Below, piece after piece: positions 43,236 through 46,940 of a stretch of 46,940 nt of DNA (the first letter of the stretch is position 1; each line of letters begins with the position of its first letter). The notes below the pieces were generated by a model. It worked only from the letters and a program-made list of their open reading frames with translations. It was not told where the DNA came from and made no database searches. Origin of the DNA: Propionibacterium sp. (GTDB taxonomy: Bacteria; Actinomycetota; Actinomycetes; Propionibacteriales; Propionibacteriaceae); NCBI GenBank assembly GCA_012517965.1, contig JAAYTZ010000014.1:1-46940 (forward strand). The letters are read 5' to 3'. A program made the position numbers and the translations under genes.

Positions 43236-44102
43236 TCAGCGGAAGACGACCGTCCGCGCCCCGTCCAGAAGGATGCGGTGCTCGGCGAACAGCCGGACCG
43301 CCTCGGCGAGCGTCCGGGACTCCAGCTCGTGGCCGATGCCGACCATGTCGGCGACCTCGTCGGCGTGGTCGACGCGCTGCACGTTCTGCTCGATGATCGG
43401 GCCCTCGTCGAGGTCGGCGGTGACGAAGTGAGCGGTCGCGCCGATGAGCTTGACGCCGCGGCTGTGCGCCTGTCGGTAGGGGTTCGCGCCCTTGAACCCG
43501 GGCAGGAACGAGTGGTGGATGTTGATCGCCCGGCCCGCGAGCGCCTCGCACAGCCGAGGGGAAAGGATCTGCATGTACCGGGCCAGCACCACGAGCTCGA
43601 TGTCGAACTCGGCGACGGTGTCGAGCACCACCTGCTCGAACGCCGCCTTCGTCTCGGGCAGGACGACATGCGCGGAGAACGGCACGCCGTAGAAGGACGC
43701 CAGGTCCTCCAGGTCGGGATGGTTGGACATGATCTTCGCGACCGCGATCGGCAGACCGCCGTTGCGCTGGCGGTAGAGCAGGTCGTTGACGCAGTGGCCG
43801 GCCTTCGACGCGAGGATGAGGGTGCGCCGGCGGCGTCCGACGTAGTCGAGCTCCCAGGCGGCGCCGAGTTCCTGGACGATCGGGCCCAGGGCGGTCTCGA
43901 AGACCGACCGGTCGAAGCCGGACTGCACCTGGACCCGCATGAAGAACAGGCCGGACGCCTGAGAGACGAACTGCTGCATCTCCGTGATGTTCCCCTGGGC
44001 GGTCGCGATGGCGCCCGTCACGGCGTGCACGATGCCCTGGCGGTCCGGGCACCGGAAGCTCAGCACCCAGTGTCCGGCGTCGACGGTCTGCGTAGGGTTC
44101 AC
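43236..44102 (-). CDS. purU: formyltetrahydrofolate deformylase
   Basis: A 288-residue enzyme that hydrolyses 10-formyl-THF to THF and formate, balancing one-carbon pools. An N-terminal ACT domain (about 10-85; LSFRCPDRQGIVHAVTGAIA) is followed by a formyltransferase-type catalytic domain with VVLARYMQILSP, the catalytic INIHHSFLPGFKGANPY and GATAHFVTADLDEGPII. The ACT domain and HH motif separate it from purN and fmt. A -10 lies eight bases before the GTG at 44102. It is the third folate-linked enzyme of this window, after FolD and PurN/PurH. Confidence 0.95.
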   Translation of the reverse strand: MNPTQTVDAGHWVLSFRCPDRQGIVHAVTGAIATAQGNITEMQQFVSQASGLFFMRVQVQSGFDRSVFETALGPIVQELGAAWELDYVGRRRRTLILASKAGHCVNDLLYRQRNGGLPIAVAKIMSNHPDLEDLASFYGVPFSAHVVLPETKAAFEQVVLDTVAEFDIELVVLARYMQILSPRLCEALAGRAINIHHSFLPGFKGANPYRQAHSRGVKLIGATAHFVTADLDEGPIIEQNVQRVDHADEVADMVGIGHELESRTLAEAVRLFAEHRILLDGARTVVFR

Positions 44103-44110
44103 GGCGGGCC

Positions 44111-44116
44111 AGCCTA
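44111..44116 (-). promoter_or_regulatory. -10 element (TAGGCT), purU
   Basis: TAGGCT on minus ends eight bases before the GTG at 44102, consistent with a leaderless purU transcript and with GTG as the start. Confidence 0.45.
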
Positions 44117-44180
44117 GCGATCCCGGCGACCGGGCCGCGGCGGTCTCGCCGGGTCCCCGGCCGGCGGGCGGGCGGGCCGG

Positions 44181-44510
44181 TCAGTCCGGGTCGACCGGCC
44201 GGGCGACGCGCACCCAGCGTCCGCCGACCCGACGGAACGGCTGCGCGACCCCCGCGAACGCCACCCGCCGGACCCCGGCGCAGATCGCGTCGGCGACCTC
44301 CCAGGCCTCCACGTTCTCCTCCGCCTCCGACGTCTCGGGGACCGTGAAGCGCACCCAGATCCGCGCGCGGCCGGCGATCACTTCGAGGTCGCGCGCCTCC
44401 ACCGTGTGGGCGGACGCCTCGCAGGCATCCGCGGCCGCGGTCAGCACCTCCTCGGGAGCGTGACCCGGGCGAACGTCGGTGATCTCCTGCACGGCTCGGA
44501 ACGACGGCAT
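44181..44510 (-). CDS. small protein of unknown function
   Basis: A 109-residue soluble, acidic protein I do not recognise. It has no signal peptide or membrane helix. The middle alternates beta strands (LEVIAGRARIWVRFTVP) with a following helix rich in Glu (EAEENVEAWEVADAICAG), and the C-terminus has a basic strand pair (FRRVGGRWVRVARPV), a small alpha-beta fold. Coding status is supported by the -10 six bases before its ATG and by the lack of any better frame. It is divergent from the family-2 glycosyltransferase gene with only 56 bases between, so the two might be jointly regulated. Confidence 0.7.
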   Translation of the reverse strand: MPSFRAVQEITDVRPGHAPEEVLTAAADACEASAHTVEARDLEVIAGRARIWVRFTVPETSEAEENVEAWEVADAICAGVRRVAFAGVAQPFRRVGGRWVRVARPVDPD

Positions 44511-44516
44511 GCTCCG

Positions 44517-44522
44517 AGGCTA
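44517..44522 (-). promoter_or_regulatory. -10 element (TAGCCT), small unknown gene
   Basis: TAGCCT on minus ends six bases before the ATG at 44510. Together with the mirror-image element at 44555-44560 it makes a compact pair of divergent leaderless promoters. Confidence 0.5.
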
Positions 44523-44554
44523 GCGGGCGACGCGGGGGCGCGCCCGGGCGGTGC

Positions 44555-44560
44555 TAGCCT
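44555..44560 (+). promoter_or_regulatory. -10 element (TAGCCT), GT2 gene
   Basis: TAGCCT ends six bases before the ATG at 44567; no ribosome site is visible, so leaderless translation is likely. Confidence 0.5.
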
Positions 44561-44566
44561 CCCCGC

Positions 44567-45607
44567 ATGAGCGACCCGGAGGACCGATCCCCGGCCGTCT
44601 CCTACGTCATGCCGGTGCTGAACGAGGAGCGACACCTGGCCGAGGCGGTGGGCGCGGTCCTCGCCCAGGAGTACGCCGGCGACCAGGAGTTGATCCTCGC
44701 GCTGGGGGCGTGCACCGACGCCACCCCGGCGATCGCCGCGCGGCTCGCGGCCGCTGATGCCCGGGTGCGGATCGTGGCCAACCCGGAGAGCCACATCTCG
44801 GCCGGGCTCAACCGGGCCATCGCGGCGGCCCGGCACCCCGTCATCGTCAGGGTGGACGCCCACGCGACGCTTCCGCCCGGCTACACCGCGACCCTGGTGT
44901 CGGCGCTGCGGCGCACCGGTGCCGCCGTGGTGGGGGGGCTCATGGAGGCGCACGGCGACTCGCCCCTCCAGCGCTCGGCGGCCCGGGCCTACAACAGCCC
45001 GTTCGGGTTGGGCGGCGGCGCCTATCACGGCACCGACCGGGAGGGGGAGGCGGAGTCCGCCTACCTGGGCGTCTTCCGTCGGGACGCGCTGGCGGCGGTC
45101 GGCGGGTACGACGAGACCCTCCTCCGTGGGGAGGACTGGGAACTCGCCTTCCGCCTCCGGGCCGCGGGGTACCGGGTGTGGCTGGTCCCGTCGGTCCGGG
45201 TCGGCTACTGGCCCCGGGACACCTTCGGCCGACTGGCCCGCCAGTTCTTCGCCACCGGCGCCTGGCGCGCCGAACTGGTGCGCCGGCAGCGGCGCACGTC
45301 CCTGCGCTACCTGGCCCCGCCCCTCCTCGTGCTGGGGCTGGCGCTGTCCCCGGCCGCCGCCGCCGCACTCCGGTGGGGGCGTCCGCGGGGGCCGGCTCGG
45401 GGCGTGCTGGCGGCCGCGGCGTCCGTCCCGGTGGCGTACGCGGTCGGGCTGGCCCTGGTGGTGCGCCGGATGGGGGGAGCGACCCCGGCCGACCGGGCCC
45501 GGGACGCCGCCGTGCTCGCCACCCTGCACACGAGCTGGGGGCTGGGCTTCCTGCGCGGCCTCGCGGTCGGCGCCCGCGGCACCGTGGATCGCTCGCGCGT
45601 CCGCTAG
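44567..45607 (+). CDS. GT2 glycosyltransferase with C-terminal membrane helices
   Basis: A 346-residue family-2 glycosyltransferase. The GT-A domain begins VSYVMPVLNEERHLAEAV, binds metal through a VDAHA motif at about residue 100, and has the acceptor-site GEDWELAFRLRAAGYRVW near 190. Two or three hydrophobic helices follow (about 245-265 and 275-300), as in ExoA-like succinoglycan transferases that act at the membrane. It lies 13 kb from the polysaccharide locus with its own promoter, so it may serve a different glycan. Donor unknown. Confidence 0.88.
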   Translation: MSDPEDRSPAVSYVMPVLNEERHLAEAVGAVLAQEYAGDQELILALGACTDATPAIAARLAAADARVRIVANPESHISAGLNRAIAAARHPVIVRVDAHATLPPGYTATLVSALRRTGAAVVGGLMEAHGDSPLQRSAARAYNSPFGLGGGAYHGTDREGEAESAYLGVFRRDALAAVGGYDETLLRGEDWELAFRLRAAGYRVWLVPSVRVGYWPRDTFGRLARQFFATGAWRAELVRRQRRTSLRYLAPPLLVLGLALSPAAAAALRWGRPRGPARGVLAAAASVPVAYAVGLALVVRRMGGATPADRARDAAVLATLHTSWGLGFLRGLAVGARGTVDRSRVR

Positions 45608-45632
45608 CCCCGAGGGTGTCGGGGCGGCCCGG

Positions 45633-45638
45633 TAGCGT
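45633..45638 (+). promoter_or_regulatory. -10 element (TAGCGT), AAA ATPase gene
   Basis: TAGCGT ends six bases before the ATG at 45645, giving a leaderless transcript separate from the upstream glycosyltransferase gene. Confidence 0.5.
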
Positions 45639-45644
45639 CGCGGC

Positions 45645-46805
45645 ATGCTGACCACCCTGGCCGTCCGCGGGTACCGCTCCCTGCGGGACGTCGTGCTCGA
45701 CCTGGGGGCGCTCACCGTCGTCACCGGCGCCAACGGCACCGGCAAGTCCAGCCTCTACCGGGCCCTCACGCTGCTGGCGGACGCGGCCCGCGGCCGCCTG
45801 GTCGGGGGCCTCGCGGCCGCGGGCGGCCTGCCGTCGGTGCTCTGGGCGGGTCCCGAGAGCATCAGCGGGGCGATGCGCCGCGGCGAGGTGCCCGTGCAGG
45901 GCACCGGGGGCCGCCGCGCCCCGATCAGCCTCGGGCTCGGCTTCGCCACCGCCGACCTGGGGTACCTCATCGACCTGGGGTTGCCGTCGCCGGGCGCCCC
46001 GACGATGTTCCTGCGCGACCCCGAGATCAAGCGGGAGGTGATCTTCGGGGCCCCGGTCCTGCGGCCCGCGGCCCTGCTCGTCGAGCGGAATCGCAGCACC
46101 GTGCGCGTCCGCGAGGAGCACGGCCTCACCGACCTGGGGTGGCGGCTGCCGGTGCACGCGGGGCTCCTGGACGAGTTGGCCGACCCCCTGCACCACCCCG
46201 ACGTCGCGGCGATCCGCGCGGAGGTCCTGGGGTGGCGCTGCTACGACTCCTTCCGGGTGGACGCCGCGGCCCCGGCCCGGCAGCCCCACGTCGGCACCCG
46301 CACCGAGGTGCTGGCCGCGGACGGCGCCGACCTGGCGTCGGCGGTCCAGACCATTCTGGAGTCGGCCTGGGCCGGGCCGTTCGCGGCCGCGGTCGCGGAC
46401 GCCCTGGGGGCGCGCCTGCGGGTGGTCGAGTCGCTCGGGCGCTTCGAGGTCGTCCTGGCCGCCGACGGCATGCTGCGCGAGCTCGCCGCCGCCGAGTGGT
46501 CGGACGGCACGCTGCGGTTCGTGCTGCTGGCCGCCGCGTTGCTCAGCCCGCGCCCGGCGGGCCTGCTGGTCCTGAACGAGCCCGAGGCGTCGCTGCACCC
46601 CGACGTGCTGCCGGCGCTGGCCCGCCTGATCCGCGACGCCGCCGGACGCACCCAGGTCATGGTCGTCACCCACAGCCGCCCGCTGGTGCGGGCGCTCGCC
46701 GGCCACGGAACGGTCTGCCACGAACTGGTCAAGAGCGTGGGCGAGACCCTGGTGGACGGTCAGGGGCTGCTCACCCGCCCGGCCTGGAACTGGGGCGCCC
46801 GCTAG
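45645..46805 (+). CDS. orphan SMC/RecF-like AAA ATPase (AAA_21/OLD-type ATPase domain)
   Basis: A 386-residue ABC-type ATPase of the RecF/OLD group. It starts LTTLAVRGYRSLRDVVLDLG, has Walker A GANGTGKSS near residue 30, a signature-like region AEWSDGTLRFVLLAAALL, Walker B LLVLNEPEASLHPDVL and a switch His in VVTHSRPLVRAL. No TOPRIM nuclease domain is fused, and no nuclease gene is adjacent within the window, so a complete OLD or Gabija-type defence system is not shown; sequence beyond the IS could matter. Single-gene relatives of unknown role are common in actinobacteria. Its TAG stop lies in the CTAG at the IS junction. Confidence 0.88.
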   Translation: MLTTLAVRGYRSLRDVVLDLGALTVVTGANGTGKSSLYRALTLLADAARGRLVGGLAAAGGLPSVLWAGPESISGAMRRGEVPVQGTGGRRAPISLGLGFATADLGYLIDLGLPSPGAPTMFLRDPEIKREVIFGAPVLRPAALLVERNRSTVRVREEHGLTDLGWRLPVHAGLLDELADPLHHPDVAAIRAEVLGWRCYDSFRVDAAAPARQPHVGTRTEVLAADGADLASAVQTILESAWAGPFAAAVADALGARLRVVESLGRFEVVLAADGMLRELAAAEWSDGTLRFVLLAAALLSPRPAGLLVLNEPEASLHPDVLPALARLIRDAAGRTQVMVVTHSRPLVRALAGHGTVCHELVKSVGETLVDGQGLLTRPAWNWGAR

Positions 46806-46940
46806 GAGGGCGCTGAACAATCTGCGCGTCGAGGGCTGATCTTGGGCGGCACCTGAAATTGTTGGGTGGTGCAGGGTGAGGCTGGCAAGCAGCGGGACTT
46901 GTTCGATGTGTCGTCGGTCGCGGGGCATCTGTTGCCGGCG
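46801..46940 (+). mobile_element. IS1182-type insertion sequence, right-edge copy (partial)
   Basis: The exact inverted copy of bases 2-141. After the CTAG at 46802-46805 the IS end begins with GAGGGCGCTGAACAATC and leads into the transposase start at 46866. As at the other edge, the neighbouring gene's stop codon lies inside CTAG. The two copies face outward from the 46.7-kb segment between them with respect to transposase direction. Confidence 0.8.
46866..46940 (+). CDS. IS1182-family transposase, N-terminal fragment
   Basis: Twenty-five codons from a GTG at 46866 (or 46869) to the window edge, identical in sequence to the fragment at 1-76. The frame is open to the last base. The peptide contains QRDLFDVSSVAGHLL. 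The rest of the gene lies outside the window. Confidence 0.7.
   Translation, partial: MVQGEAGKQRDLFDVSSVAGHLLPA

Noticed and set aside
45645-46805. A complete OLD/Gabija-type defence system
   Set aside because: No TOPRIM domain and no adjacent helicase or nuclease gene is visible; only the ATPase part can be supported.

Overview
The window is very high in G+C, densely packed, and carries actinobacterial gene neighbourhoods. These include pcrA (uvrD1), an M23 peptidase gene, sucCD, a DUF6350/PerM-type gene, purN, purH, folD, a DUF3017 gene and mdh, plus PspC-domain envelope-stress genes and cell-wall-binding-repeat proteins. This fits a Gram-positive actinobacterium, perhaps near Propionibacteriaceae, but the genus cannot be fixed from sequence alone. 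Both ends carry the same roughly 135-base insertion-sequence end (start of an IS1182-type transposase) in opposite orientation, so the window is probably an assembled contig broken at two copies of one IS.

Layout. 1-5121: IS end; a divergent envelope-stress module (PspC/LiaF-like protein plus a 58-residue membrane protein on minus, PspC-sensor kinase and LuxR-type regulator on plus); a GlsB-type membrane protein; a cardiolipin-synthase-like phospholipase D protein. 5200-14521: core block with pcrA, two exported cell-wall proteins (an NlpC/P60 protein without its catalytic histidines and an intact M23 protein), sucCD, a membrane-anchored protein with a duplicated extracellular domain, and a DUF6350 membrane protein. 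14622-31595: a 17-kb surface-polysaccharide locus. 31690-37246: purN-purH-folD, an exported cell-wall-binding-repeat/PIG-L protein and DUF3017. 37290-46805: acyl-CoA synthetase, mdh, histidine phosphatase, DUF485/acetate symporter pair, purU, a small unknown protein, a family-2 glycosyltransferase, an orphan AAA ATPase, then the second IS end.

The polysaccharide locus looks like a complete Wzx/Wzy-type system: an initiating phosphoglycosyl transferase, two DegT-type aminotransferases, a four-gene set matching the pathway to UDP-2,3-diacetamido-2,3-dideoxyglucuronic acid (WbpA/B/E/D types), a membrane CapD/PglF-type 4,6-dehydratase, four GT4 glycosyltransferases, a MOP-family flippase, two O-antigen-polymerase-like proteins and a short Wzz-like protein. 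It sits between the DUF6350 gene and purN, which are neighbours in mycobacteria (Rv0955/Rv0956), so it appears to be inserted into a conserved core block. The cell-wall-binding/PIG-L protein likewise interrupts folD-DUF3017. These two insertions are the most interesting part of the window: an amino- and uronic-sugar-rich envelope polymer, and a possible exported deacetylase that could act on it or on another wall polymer.

A recurring theme is a TANNNT -10 element ending 6 to 8 bases before the start codon, seen at thirteen genes (pcrA has a 10-base variant). This suggests that leaderless transcription is common here, and it helped choose starts. No tRNA, rRNA, CRISPR array or prophage was seen, and no stretch over 300 bases lacks a gene.
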